From assembly GCA_965279095.1 (NCBI GenBank), contig CBDIHH010000006.1, positions 806,001 to 870,000 of the forward strand: a stretch of 64,000 bases of DNA, in the 5' to 3' direction. The notes beneath the pieces were generated by a model. The model was not told the origin of the DNA. It made no database searches and saw nothing but the letters and a program-made list of their open reading frames with translations. Below are positions 34,003 to 42,601 of the stretch, piece by piece; the first letter of the stretch is position 1, and each line of letters starts with the position of its first letter. Position numbers and translations under genes: made by a program. This DNA comes from CBDIHH01 sp965279095. Its GTDB lineage: Bacteria > Pseudomonadota > Alphaproteobacteria > Caulobacterales > Caulobacteraceae.

Positions 34003-35409
34003 ATGCGCCTGATCCGCCTGTGTGTACCCTTGCTCACGCTCCTGGCCGCCTGTTCCGATCCAGGCGCCCGCAGCGTCGCCCAGACCCCCGCCATGCCCGA
34101 GGCGACGCGCCGCGCGCCCACCGACGCCGGGGCCATGAAGATGTCGTTCGGGCCAGTGGTGAAGCGCACCGCCCCGGCGGTGGTGAACATCTCGTCCAAG
34201 CGGGTGGTGCGCCAGCAGGTCGACCCCTTCTGGCAGATGTTCGGCGGCGGGATGCCCCGCGAGCGCGTTGAAGGCTCCCTCGGTTCGGGGGTGATCGTCC
34301 GCTCCGATGGCGTGATCGTCACCAACAACCATGTGGTCGAGGGCGGGCAGGAGATCACCGTCTCCCTGGCCGACCGCCGGGAGTTTCCCGCGCGGCTGCT
34401 GCTGGCCGATCCGCGCACCGACCTGGCGGTGCTGAAGATCGACGCCACCGGCCTGCCGGTGCTGCCCATCGACACCGGCGAGGATCTCCAGGTCGGCGAC
34501 CTGGTCCTGGCCATCGGCGACCCCTTCGGCGTCGGCCAGACGGTGACCAACGGCATCATCTCGGCCCTGAACCGCACCGAGGTCGGCTCCGGCGACGCGG
34601 CCTCCTACATCCAGACCGACGCGGCCATCAACCCGGGTAATTCCGGGGGCGCCCTGGTGGACATGGACGGCGATCTGATCGGGGTGAACAGCTTCATCCT
34701 GTCACGCTCCGGCTCCTCCAGCGGGGTGGGCTTCGCCGTGCCCGGCGCCGTGGTCAAACAGGTGGTCGAGACCGCCTTCGGCGGCGGCAAGTCGGTGGTC
34801 CGTCCCTGGCTCGGGGTGCGCGGGCAGGCCGTCACCGGCGAGATCGCCCGCAGCATCGGCCAGGAGATCCCCCAGGGGGTGCTGGTGGCGGGGGTCTATC
34901 CCGGCTCCTCGGCGGCCCGGGCCGGCCTAAAGGAGGGCGATGTGGTGCTGTCGGTGGACGGCCAGCCCGTCAATGACGACACCGCCCTCAACTACCGGAT
35001 CGGCACCCATCGCCCAGGCGACACGGTGCGCCTGGCCCTGAGGCAGGGGGCGGGGACCCGGACGGTGCCGGTGCGGCTCGAGGCGGCCCTGGCCCAGCCG
35101 GCGCGCGACGAGCGGGTGCTCACCGGCCGCCATCCCCTGGACGGGGCGACGGTGATCAACCTGTCGCCGGCGGCCGCGGTGGAGCTGGGGCTCGACCCCT
35201 TTTCCAGCGGCGCCCTGATCACCGCCATCGACGGCAGCCGGCTGGCGGCGCGGGCGGGGCTGCGGCCCGGCGACATCCTGCGGCAGATCAACGGCCGCAA
35301 CGTCGCCACCGTACGCGACCTGCAGGCCGCCCTGGCCGCCGGCGGCCGCCAGTGGGAGGTGGTCATCGAGCGCGGCGGCCAGCGGGTCGCCGCCCAGTTC
35401 CAGCTGTAG
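34003..35409 (+). CDS. HtrA/DegP-type serine protease lipoprotein
   Basis: 468-residue periplasmic protease with a lipoprotein signal (lipobox A-A-C, Cys17) rather than the plain signal peptide of DegP. The trypsin-like domain has the catalytic triad His110 (TNNHV), Asp140 (RTDLAVLK) and Ser214 (GNSGG). Two PDZ domains follow (about 268-355 and 385-465), the first with the peptide-binding loop near WLGVRGQ. ATG 34003 chosen because it gives the lipobox at residue 17; an earlier ATG at 33967 adds 12 residues without function. Likely tethered quality-control protease. A block of tandem hairpin repeats follows. Confidence 0.92.
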   Translation: MRLIRLCVPLLTLLAACSDPGARSVAQTPAMPEATRRAPTDAGAMKMSFGPVVKRTAPAVVNISSKRVVRQQVDPFWQMFGGGMPRERVEGSLGSGVIVRSDGVIVTNNHVVEGGQEITVSLADRREFPARLLLADPRTDLAVLKIDATGLPVLPIDTGEDLQVGDLVLAIGDPFGVGQTVTNGIISALNRTEVGSGDAASYIQTDAAINPGNSGGALVDMDGDLIGVNSFILSRSGSSSGVGFAVPGAVVKQVVETAFGGGKSVVRPWLGVRGQAVTGEIARSIGQEIPQGVLVAGVYPGSSAARAGLKEGDVVLSVDGQPVNDDTALNYRIGTHRPGDTVRLALRQGAGTRTVPVRLEAALAQPARDERVLTGRHPLDGATVINLSPAAAVELGLDPFSSGALITAIDGSRLAARAGLRPGDILRQINGRNVATVRDLQAALAAGGRQWEVVIERGGQRVAAQFQL

Positions 35410-36128
35410 TCCTCTGCTGCGCAGCCGAAGGGCGGCGGGGCGGTTGGCCCTCAGGCGCTCCGCGCCAGCTCCCCTGATCCTCCCCCGCTTTTTGGCGGGG
35501 GAGGTGGGCCCCCGCCGTAGAGCGGGGGCTCGGAGGGGGCGGGCGGCGGCGCGGCGGTTCGCCCCCTCAGGCGCTCCGCGCCAGCTCCCCCGTGAAGAAC
35601 GGGGGAGCATAAGGCGCTGATCCTCCCCCGCTCTTCGCGGGGGAGGTGGGCCCCCGCCGCAGAGCGGGGGCTCGGAGGGGGGCGAGCGGCGGCGAGACGG
35701 TTCGCCCCCTCAGGCGCTCCGCGCCAGCTCCCTCGTGAAGAACGGGGGAGCATAAGGCTCTGATCCTCCCCCGCTCTTTGCGGGGGAGGTGGGCCCCCGC
35801 CGCAGAGCGGGGGCTCGGAGGGGGCGAGCGGCGGCGCGACGGTTCGCCCCCTCAGGCGCTTCGCGCCAGCTCCCCCGTGTAGAACGGGGGAGCATAAGGC
35901 TCTGATCCTCCCCCGTTCTTTGCGGGGGAGGTGGGCCCCCGCCGCAGAGCGGGGGGTCGGAGGGGGCAAACGGCGCGCGACGGTTCGCCCCCTCAGGCGC
36001 TCTGCGCCAGCTCCCCCGTGAAGAACGGGGGAGCATAAGGCGCTAATCCTCCCCCGCTCTTCGCGGGGCCGGGACAGCGCCCCCGTTTCCCGGTGGAGCA
36101 TTATGACGCCAATGCGCTATCCTGCCCC
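35410..36128. other. 719-bp gene-free region filled with tandem repeats
   Basis: No protein-coding gene is credible here. Almost all of it is the repeat array listed separately; the last 50 bases before rarA are unique sequence and must carry its start signals. Confidence 0.7.
35450..36069. repeat. Tandem array of about 142-bp hairpin-rich units
   Basis: The unit opener CTCAGGCGCTCCGCGCCAGC recurs at 35450, 35566, 35709, 35851 and 35992, spacing 116, 143, 142 and 141 bases; the first unit lacks about 27 bases. Each full unit holds three short stem-loops: CTCCCCCGT/ACGGGGGAG, CCTCCCCCGC/GCGGGGGAGG and GCCCCCGC/GCGGGGGC. Copies differ at a few scattered positions only. The last unit stops after its second hairpin. 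It is read in frame on the minus strand across several copies but looks like non-coding repeat. Confidence 0.9.
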
Positions 36129-37472
36129 ATGACCGACCTGTTCGAAGCCGCGGGGATGAAGCCGCAAGCCCCGCGCCCCCTGGCGGACCGCCTGCGGCCG
36201 CAGAAGCTGGACGAGGTGGTTGGGCAGGATCATCTGCTCGGACCCGACGGCCCGATCCGGCGCATGGCCGAGGCGCGGCGGCTGTCGTCGATGATCCTCT
36301 GGGGCCCGCCGGGCACCGGCAAGACCACCATCGCCCGCCTGCTGGCCGCCGAGGCCGGCTATGAGTTCCAGCAGCTGTCGGCGGTGTTCACCGGCGTCGC
36401 CGATCTCAAGAAGGCCTTCGAGCAGGCGCGCATGCGCCGCGCCGCCGGCCAGTCCACCCTGCTGTTCGTCGACGAGATCCACCGCTTCAACCGCGCCCAG
36501 CAGGACGGCTTCCTGCCCTTCGTCGAGGAGGGGATCGTCACCCTGGTGGGGGCGACGACGGAGAACCCCTCGTTCGAGCTCAACGGCGCCCTGCTGTCGC
36601 GCTGCCAGGTCTATGTGCTGCGTCGCCTGGACGAGGACGCCCTGGAACAGCTGCTGACGCGGGCCGAGGCCAGCGAGGACCGGCCCATGCCGCTCCTGCC
36701 CGAGGCGCGCCAGGCCCTCATCGCCCTGGCCGACGGCGACGGCCGCTACCTGCTGTCCATGGCCGAGACCCTGCTGAACATCGGCGTCGCCCATCCCCTG
36801 TCGACGGCGGAACTGGGCGCCCTGCTGCAGAAGCGCAGCCCGGCCTACGACAAGGACCGCGAGGGCCACTACAACCTGATCTCGGCCCTGCACAAATCCA
36901 TCCGTGGGTCGGACCCTGACGCGGCCCTGTACTGGCTGGCGCGGATGCTGGATGGGGGCGAGGACCCTCTGTTCGTGGCCCGGCGGCTGGTGCGCGCGGC
37001 GGCCGAGGACATCGGCGCGGCCGACCCCACGGCCCTGCTGGTGGCGATCGCCGCCAAGGACACCTATGACTTCCTGGGATCGCCCGAGGGCGAGCTGGCC
37101 CTGGCCCAGGCCTGCGTCCACCTGGCCTCGGCGCCCAAGTCCAACGCCGTCTACGTCGCCTGGAAGGCCGCCCAGCGCGCGGCCAAGGAGACCGGCTCCC
37201 TGGCCCCGCCGGCCCATATCCTCAACGCCCCGACCCGGCTGATGAAGGACCTCGGCTACGGCAAGGGCTATGCCTACGACCACGACCAGGAGGAGGGGTT
37301 CTCCGGCCAGAACTACTTCCCTGACGGCATGGAGCGCCGGGCCTTCTATGCCCCGCGCGGCCAGGGCGCCGAGGCGCGGGTCAAGGAGCGCCTCGACCGC
37401 TGGGCCGAGCTGCGGGCCAAGAAGGGCCTAAAGAAGAACCCTTCTCCCTCGATGGGAGAAGGGCAGGGATGA
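36129..37472 (+). CDS. rarA: Replication-associated recombination protein A (MgsA/WRNIP1 family)
   Basis: 447-residue AAA+ ATPase that acts at stalled replication forks. Walker A GPPGTGKTT is at residues 59-67, Walker B D-E-I-H-R-F-N and sensor ATTENPSFELN follow, then the lid, SSB-binding/tetramerisation domain with HKSIRGSDPDAALYWLARML and the conserved NYFPDGM near the end. ATG 36129 gives the usual N-terminus (MTDLFEAAG). The last 14 residues (after KKGLKKN) are encoded by a palindromic repeat, so the C-terminus is an accretion rather than conserved sequence. Confidence 0.95.
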   Translation: MTDLFEAAGMKPQAPRPLADRLRPQKLDEVVGQDHLLGPDGPIRRMAEARRLSSMILWGPPGTGKTTIARLLAAEAGYEFQQLSAVFTGVADLKKAFEQARMRRAAGQSTLLFVDEIHRFNRAQQDGFLPFVEEGIVTLVGATTENPSFELNGALLSRCQVYVLRRLDEDALEQLLTRAEASEDRPMPLLPEARQALIALADGDGRYLLSMAETLLNIGVAHPLSTAELGALLQKRSPAYDKDREGHYNLISALHKSIRGSDPDAALYWLARMLDGGEDPLFVARRLVRAAAEDIGAADPTALLVAIAAKDTYDFLGSPEGELALAQACVHLASAPKSNAVYVAWKAAQRAAKETGSLAPPAHILNAPTRLMKDLGYGKGYAYDHDQEEGFSGQNYFPDGMERRAFYAPRGQGAEARVKERLDRWAELRAKKGLKKNPSPSMGEGQG

Positions 37473-37587
37473 GGGTGCGTGTGCTGTGCTTAACAAGGAT
37501 GGCGTTCGAGGCGGCGCCGCCTCGCGTGCTCATCCGTAGCCTGCTTGGCCGCACCCCCACCCAACCCTCCCCCATCGAGGGGGAGGG
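37439..37587. repeat. Palindromic repeat spanning the end of rarA and the start of the next gene
   Basis: Left arm 37439-37477 contains the hairpin CTTCTCCC/GGGAGAAG and the phrase GGATGAGGGTG; right arm 37552-37587 has CACCCCCACCC and the hairpin CCCTCCCCC/GGGGGAGGG. The arms are imperfect inverted copies around a 74-base centre. The left arm contains the rarA stop; the right arm supplies the GGGGGAGGG ribosome binding site of the pseudouridine synthase. Confidence 0.8.
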
Positions 37588-37590
37588 CTA

Positions 37591-38367
37591 ATGAGCAAGC
37601 CCCCTTACCGCCGCTACCAGCTGCCCAAGGCCATCGTTCCGGCGGTCTCCCTGAGCGACGACGAGATCGCCTGGGTGCGGTCGATGGTGATCTTCGAGGA
37701 CGATGCGATCCTGGCGCTCAACAAGCCGTCGGGCCTGTCGAGCCAGGGCGGGCGGGGGCAGGTCCATACCCTGGACGAACTGCTGTGGGCCTTCGCCAGG
37801 AACGGCGGCGCCCGGCCGCGCCTGATCCACCGGCTGGACCGCGACACCTCGGGCGTGATCCTGACCGCAAAGACCAAGCCGGCGGCGGCGGCCCTGGGCA
37901 AGGCGATGATGGGCCGCCGCTTCAGGAAGACCTACCGCGCCATCGTCGCCGGCGCCCCTGTGCCCCGCACCGGGGCCATCGAGGCGCCCTTGCGACGGGT
38001 CGAGGAAGGGCGCGAGGCCTATATGCGGATCTGCGAGGCGGACCACCCGGACGCGGAGGCGGCGCTCAGCCGCTATCGCACCTTGGAGTCGGGGGAGGAG
38101 GCCGCCCTGCTGGAGCTGCGTCCGGAAACCGGCCGGATGCACCAGCTGCGCGTTCACCTGGCCAGCATCGGACGACCGATCGCCGGGGACGCCCGCTACG
38201 GCGGCGCCCTGGTGCTGGGGGGCGAGCCCGTGCCCCGGCTGATGCTGCACGCGGCGGCCCTGTCGTTTCCCAATCCCGGGGGCGGGGTCACCAACATCGA
38301 GGCTGAGCCGCCTGAGGATTTCGCCGCCCTGGCGGAGGCGACCGGCCTTGGGACCAGGGTGGGTTAA
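37591..38367 (+). CDS. RluA-family RNA pseudouridine synthase
   Basis: 258 residues, no S4 domain. The catalytic Asp83 lies in HRLDRDTSG; the KPSG motif (45-48), the R-x-T-Y-R-A motif II and L-R-P-E-T-G-R-M-H-Q-L-R-V-H (motif III) are present. Enzymes of this group isomerise uridines in 23S rRNA or tRNA; the exact site cannot be read off. ATG 37591 sits three bases after a GGGGGAGGG that belongs to a repeat element. Confidence 0.92.
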   Translation: MSKPPYRRYQLPKAIVPAVSLSDDEIAWVRSMVIFEDDAILALNKPSGLSSQGGRGQVHTLDELLWAFARNGGARPRLIHRLDRDTSGVILTAKTKPAAAALGKAMMGRRFRKTYRAIVAGAPVPRTGAIEAPLRRVEEGREAYMRICEADHPDAEAALSRYRTLESGEEAALLELRPETGRMHQLRVHLASIGRPIAGDARYGGALVLGGEPVPRLMLHAAALSFPNPGGGVTNIEAEPPEDFAALAEATGLGTRVG

Positions 38368-38396
38368 GCGTCATTTGGGTGTTCAAAAAATCCCGC

Positions 38397-38479
38397 GTCC
38401 CCGGCGAAAGCCGGGGCCCAGATCATAGGGCTGCGCGGCGGCGCCATAGGATCTGGATCCCGGCGTTCGCCGGGAAGAC
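38397..38479. repeat. Palindromic repeat, same family as 31443-31527
   Basis: Left arm 38397-38423 (GTCCCCGGCGAAAGCCGGGG...) and right arm 38451-38479 (ATCTGGATCCCGGCGTTCGCCGGG) are inverted. It shares the layout of the rpoA/rplQ element: arms with inner GAAAGC/TTCGCC hairpins and CCCAG-type junctions. It lies between two convergent genes. Confidence 0.8.
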
Positions 38480-38517
38480 GGTCAGGGGAGGGCAAATCAG
38501 GACCGACCCGACCCGCT

Positions 38518-39624
38518 CTACCGCCGCCGGAGATAGGCCTTGGCGCGCAGCTCGGCGTTCTCGCGCACGTTCTCATAGAACAGCGAGACGTCGTGGTAGT
38601 GCATGCTGCCGCCGGGCAGCGCCTTGACCTTCAGGGTCACGGCCGCCCCCGGATCGACCATCACCACCCCATCGACGCACTCCGCCCCGGTGGCGCCGGG
38701 GACCAGGGGGGCCAGGGGGCCGGGCGACGGTTCGGTCGCCAGGGCGCCGAGATTGGCGCTGGCCGGCGCCTTGGGCTTGTCGAGGTCGAAGGTCAGGGGA
38801 TTGACGCAGACCATGCGCTTGTCGGCCACAGGGCCGAAGGCGTGGACCGCGTAGTCCAGGGAACTGGTCTTGTAGCCGGTGGTGTCGCTGTCCCCGAGAT
38901 AGGCGTTCCAGCTGACCAGGCAGCGGGTCTGGTCAGGCTTGGCGCAGACCTTGAGCGTCTTGTAGCGCACCGCCACCGTCCCCTCGGGCTGGGCCACGCC
39001 GAGGCTGTAGGCGGCCACAAGCCGGTTCTGCAGGGGCTTGCCGTCGACCATCTCCTCGAGCAGGCGATTGAGGTGGAAGCCCCCCTGGCTGTGGCCCACG
39101 AGGATGAAGGGACGGCCCTTGTTGTAGTGGGCCAGGTAGTAGTCGAACGCCCGCCGCACGTCGCTGTAGGCCAGGGCGAAGGCCGCGCGGGCGCTGGGGT
39201 CCTTGTAGTTGGACGCGCCGCTGGCGCCCTGGCGATAGCGCGGGGCATAGACCCGTCCCGCCGCGTTGAACGCCGCGCCCTGGCGCGAGACGACGCTCAT
39301 GTCGGTCCAGGCGTTGACCTTGGGGTCGTCAGCGGCCGAGTTCCAGTAGGCGTTGCTCGTGTCCGTGGTGGGGTAGATGTAGAAGACATCGACTCCCGCC
39401 GTTGCCTGGCGGTCGCCAGTGCGGGCCCCGGGAGGGACCATATCGGCTGCGTCCTTGCGGCCCGGCAAGGCCGCCCAGGCCTCAGGCTTGGCATAGTCGG
39501 GGGCGGCCGGATGGACCGAGGCCGCATAGAGCGGGCGGTTGCCCATGTTAAGCGCCGGCCCCTGGGCCAGGGCGACCGCAGGGGACAGGGTCGCCGCCAG
39601 GACGAGGATCAGGCGTTTGAACAT
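38518..39624 (-). CDS. Secreted DUF3089-domain alpha/beta hydrolase
   Basis: 368 residues with a signal peptide (about 1-20, V-A-L-A|Q). The DUF3089 alpha/beta-hydrolase fold has VDVFYIYPTTDTS near 78-90 and nucleophile Ser179 in GHSQGG; a late His (M-H-Y-H-D-V) may complete the triad. Cysteines in pairs suggest periplasmic disulfides. ATG 39624 chosen because it starts the signal peptide. Last gene of the seven-gene minus-strand operon, 14 bases after the preceding stop. Substrate unknown; an ester or amide is likely. Confidence 0.82.
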   Translation of the reverse strand: MFKRLILVLAATLSPAVALAQGPALNMGNRPLYAASVHPAAPDYAKPEAWAALPGRKDAADMVPPGARTGDRQATAGVDVFYIYPTTDTSNAYWNSAADDPKVNAWTDMSVVSRQGAAFNAAGRVYAPRYRQGASGASNYKDPSARAAFALAYSDVRRAFDYYLAHYNKGRPFILVGHSQGGFHLNRLLEEMVDGKPLQNRLVAAYSLGVAQPEGTVAVRYKTLKVCAKPDQTRCLVSWNAYLGDSDTTGYKTSSLDYAVHAFGPVADKRMVCVNPLTFDLDKPKAPASANLGALATEPSPGPLAPLVPGATGAECVDGVVMVDPGAAVTLKVKALPGGSMHYHDVSLFYENVRENAELRAKAYLRRR

Positions 39625-39638
39625 GCTTGGCTCCAGGC

Positions 39639-40595
39639 TCAGGCGCGGTGGCGAAGTTCGCTGCGGACCAGGCCCTTGCGGCTGCCGACCATAGCGTCGA
39701 GCTTCGCGCGAGCGCCGGCGTCGCCCCGCACCATGGCGTCGAGGAACAGGGCCGACACGGTGTTGATGTCGGCCAGCCCTTCCCATTGCGGCGGCCCGGG
39801 CAGGTTGAACCGGCAGATCAGGCCGCCGAGGTAGTGGTCGACGTCCTCGCCCACCAGGGCGTAGGCGGGCGCGGCCTTGGACGTTTCATACGGGATCAGG
39901 TGGTCGGCCCAGGCCGCGCCGGGCATCAGCGGGATATCCTTGGTGCCGGAGGTGACCAGGATGGGGCCGTCGAGGCTCTTGAACTGGGTGCCATCGATGG
40001 AGGGCAGCATCCGGCCGGGGGGCGACAGGGCGACGATGGCCTTCAGTCTGTTGGGCTTGGCCTGCAGCGCGCCGTCGGCGCCGGTCCAGACCGCGCCGCC
40101 GAAGATGGCCGAGATCATGCCGCCGTAGGAGTGGCCGGCCACCGCCCGCAGCTCGGGGTCGAGGGACACGCCACGGGGCTTGAGCAGGTCGGCGATCTCC
40201 CCCGCGCTGTCGAGCATCGACTGGATCTCCCACACCCGGGCCGAATTCTGCTGGGCGGGGGTGAGGCCCGACTTGGGCAGGGTCTCGGAGTCCTGGTGGG
40301 TGGGGGCGGCGACCACATAGCCGCGCTCGGCCCAGGGGCCGATCACCGCGTCGTAGGAGCCGCCGTTGCTGAGGGCGCCGTGGGAGAAGGCGATCAGCGG
40401 GGCGGGGCCCTTGGGGGCCGTGGGGAAGACGATGCGCACCACCATGGGCGAGCCGTCCTGGCGCTTCATGGGCACGTCCATGCCGTCCCAGCCGCGGGAC
40501 ATGGCGGCGGCCGCCGGCGTGGCGGCCTGGGCCAGGGTGGGGGCGGCGATGACGCCGGCGCCGGCGGTCAACAGACCTCTCCGATCGATAATCAT
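39639..40595 (-). CDS. Exported alpha/beta hydrolase (Tat-type signal)
   Basis: 318 residues. The N-terminus DRRGLLTAG with a hydrophobic stretch and A-Q-A cleavage site reads as a Tat signal peptide. PET hydrolase/platelet-activating-factor acetylhydrolase-like fold: IAFSHGALSNGGSY forms the oxyanion region (about 69-81), Ser156 is the nucleophile in GHSYGG, a D in the SGTKDIP loop and the H in GEDVDHYLGG complete a plausible triad. Eight bases separate it from the 98-residue gene. Probable periplasmic esterase or dienelactone-type hydrolase. Confidence 0.82.
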   Translation of the reverse strand: MIIDRRGLLTAGAGVIAAPTLAQAATPAAAAMSRGWDGMDVPMKRQDGSPMVVRIVFPTAPKGPAPLIAFSHGALSNGGSYDAVIGPWAERGYVVAAPTHQDSETLPKSGLTPAQQNSARVWEIQSMLDSAGEIADLLKPRGVSLDPELRAVAGHSYGGMISAIFGGAVWTGADGALQAKPNRLKAIVALSPPGRMLPSIDGTQFKSLDGPILVTSGTKDIPLMPGAAWADHLIPYETSKAAPAYALVGEDVDHYLGGLICRFNLPGPPQWEGLADINTVSALFLDAMVRGDAGARAKLDAMVGSRKGLVRSELRHRA

Positions 40596-40603
40596 TCGCG
40601 CTC

Positions 40604-40900
40604 CTAGTCCACGGCCCTAAGGGATTTCATCACGGCGTTCAGCAGGTTGTCCCGCTTGGCGTCGAGGTCGGCTTGAAGGTCCGGCGTCACCGCGTAGCGC
40701 TCGACAGCCTGGTGCACGTCTAGCCCCTTGTCGTCGAGCACCTGCTCCAGCACGCGCAGGCGGTCGGTGAGGACATAGACCTCCCGGGTCAGGGTCAGCA
40801 GGGCTTCGCCGAGGTCGTCGATCTGGTCCTCGGTGAGGATGCGGCGGCCGACCGGCTCGGTGATCGGCCGTTCGGGCTTGGCAGGCGCGTGCAGGGTCAT
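40604..40900 (-). CDS. Helical 98-residue protein of unknown function
   Basis: 98 residues: a Pro-rich N-terminal 17, then I-L-T-E-D-Q-I-D-D-L-G-E-A-L-L-T-L-T-R-E and L-T-D-R-L-R-V-L-E-Q, a probable coiled coil (about 20-60), followed by another helix. No signal peptide or membrane segment. The frame is also open upstream into the methyltransferase gene, but ATG 40900 sits eight bases after that gene's stop. No family recognised. Its tight spacing on both sides makes it part of the operon. Confidence 0.65.
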   Translation of the reverse strand: MTLHAPAKPERPITEPVGRRILTEDQIDDLGEALLTLTREVYVLTDRLRVLEQVLDDKGLDVHQAVERYAVTPDLQADLDAKRDNLLNAVMKSLRAVD

Positions 40901-40908
40901 GGCGGGGC

Positions 40909-41958
40909 TCAGGCGGGCTTGCGGGCGCGGATGACGTAGGGGTGGTTGTAGGGCTCCAGGCCATAGCCCTCGACGTCGACGAAGCCGATCTCCTTGCACA
41001 GGGCGACCACGTCGGTGGTCGAGGCCGAGCGCCAGTAGGGCTCGCCCCCATGGCGCGCGAGATATTCGAAGCGCCATTGCTCAAGCTTGGAGATGTTCTC
41101 GTAGCGCTGCACGTCGCCCATCACGAAGTCGCCGCCCGGCTTCAGCAGGCGGAACGCCTCTTCGAAGCAGGCGCGGATGATGCGGTTGGGGATCTCGTGC
41201 AGCAGGATGTACGAGGTGACAAGGTCGAAGCTCTCGGACTCGAAGCCGGTGTTCTCCGCCTCGCGGACGAACAGCTTCCAGGCCCAGCCGTTCTCGTTGG
41301 CCACCCGGCGGGCGTGCTCGAGCATCCGGCGCGAGATGTCGACGCCCCAGATCTCGGCGTCCGGGAAGGTCTCCTGCAGGGCGACGGTGTAGTGGCCGGA
41401 CGAGGCGCCCATGTCGAGGATGCGGTCGTAGTGCTTGCGGTAAGCCTGCGAGGCGATCTGGCGGCGCTGGGCGAAGATGTCGCCGGGATAGCCGCCGCGG
41501 GCCACCAGCATCTTGTGGACCAGCTCGCCGTGCACATAGCCGGTGAACTCATGGTTGTCCCAGCCGCCATGGGTGCGGTGGAACCACACCTTCGACCAGT
41601 AGGACGGGGGCTTGAAGTCGGGGTCGGCCTCCAGGGTGGCGGGGCCCTCGTCGAGGCCACGCAGCATCGGCTCCAGCTCGCCGCGCACTTCCTCGAAGGC
41701 CTCGTCGCAGGCCTGGCCGTGGGCCTTGGCGGCCCATTCGCCGAACAGCTGGCGCACCTTCATGACCTTGGAGTCCGCCAGGGCGTCGTCCACCACCTTG
41801 AGCTGCTCGTCGTAGTCGTCGGGCAGGGTGTCGTTGTTGATGCCGAGGGCGGCCATCTCGGCCTCCATGGCGCGGTGCAGGGCGCCGGTGGCCTTGGACT
41901 GGCCGGCCTGGAAGTTGATCAGGGCGCGGCCGCGTTGGGCGAGTTGGGGAACTTGCAT
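40909..41958 (-). CDS. Class I SAM-dependent methyltransferase with N-terminal helical domain
   Basis: 349 residues. Residues about 1-140 are a mostly helical, acidic domain without a recognised motif; SAM-binding motif I is ILDMGASSGHY near 185-195, with IWGVDISRRML (motif II) and DLVTSYILLHEIP (post-II) following, and L-K-P-G-G-D-F-V-M-G-D near 280. Closest in style to the ubiquinone/menaquinone-type or small-molecule methyltransferases. It starts 25 bases after the GST stop. Substrate unknown. Confidence 0.85.
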   Translation of the reverse strand: MQVPQLAQRGRALINFQAGQSKATGALHRAMEAEMAALGINNDTLPDDYDEQLKVVDDALADSKVMKVRQLFGEWAAKAHGQACDEAFEEVRGELEPMLRGLDEGPATLEADPDFKPPSYWSKVWFHRTHGGWDNHEFTGYVHGELVHKMLVARGGYPGDIFAQRRQIASQAYRKHYDRILDMGASSGHYTVALQETFPDAEIWGVDISRRMLEHARRVANENGWAWKLFVREAENTGFESESFDLVTSYILLHEIPNRIIRACFEEAFRLLKPGGDFVMGDVQRYENISKLEQWRFEYLARHGGEPYWRSASTTDVVALCKEIGFVDVEGYGLEPYNHPYVIRARKPA

Positions 41959-41983
41959 GTCGGGTCTCCTCTGAAAGGGGTGG

Positions 41984-42601
41984 TCAGGCGCCGGCGGCCA
42001 TGCCGCGTTGGACGGCCGGGCGGGCGCCGACCGTCGCCGCCCAGCGCTTAAGGTTGGGGTAGTCGTCGAGGTTGGGGATCAGGTTCTTGATCGAGGTGGC
42101 GGCCACCGGATAGGCCAGGACGTCGGCGGCCGAATAGTTGGCGCCGGCCAGGTATTCGTGATCGGCCAGCTGGGCGTCGAGGGCCTTGAGGCCGCGGTGG
42201 GCCTGGCGGCTGTAATAGGCGATGGCCTGATCGTTGACCTCGACGTTCTTGAACCAGTAGAGGCCCGAGAAGGCGGCGCTGATATCGGCCGAGATCAAGG
42301 CCATGAACTGGTACATGCGCGCCCGCTCGACGGGGTCGGCGGGGATCAGCCGGCCGGTCTTCTCGAACAGATACAGGCAGATGGCCATGGATTGCGCGAG
42401 GGTGACCGTCTTGCCGCCCGGCCCGTCGCTGTCCACCATGACGGGGATCTTGCCGGCGGGGTTGCGGGCCAGGAATTCCGGGGTCTGGTGCTCGCCGGCC
42501 CCCATGTTCACGTCGTGCAGCTTGTAGTCGAGCGCGCATTCCTCAAGGGCGAGGTGCACCTTCTGGCCGTTGGCGGTGTTGCTGGTGAAGACTTCGATCA
42601 T
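41984..42601 (-). CDS. Glutathione S-transferase, nu-class-like
   Basis: 205 residues: thioredoxin-fold N-terminal domain with T-A-N-G-Q-K-V near 9-15 (compare T-P-N-G-x-K-V of YfcG/Ure2p-type enzymes), NPAGKIPVMVDSDG with the cis-Pro near 47-60 and L-A-Q-S-M-A-I for the glutathione gamma-glutamyl contact; then an all-helical C-terminal domain. ATG 42601 overlaps the stop of the upstream hydrolase by four bases. Could conjugate, reduce or isomerise a substrate of the pathway. Confidence 0.88.
   Translation of the reverse strand: MIEVFTSNTANGQKVHLALEECALDYKLHDVNMGAGEHQTPEFLARNPAGKIPVMVDSDGPGGKTVTLAQSMAICLYLFEKTGRLIPADPVERARMYQFMALISADISAAFSGLYWFKNVEVNDQAIAYYSRQAHRGLKALDAQLADHEYLAGANYSAADVLAYPVAATSIKNLIPNLDDYPNLKRWAATVGARPAVQRGMAAGA

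Noticed and set aside
35450..36069. Regularly spaced repeats resembling a CRISPR array
   Set aside because: Units are about 142 bp and similar over their whole length with no unique spacers; there are no cas genes.
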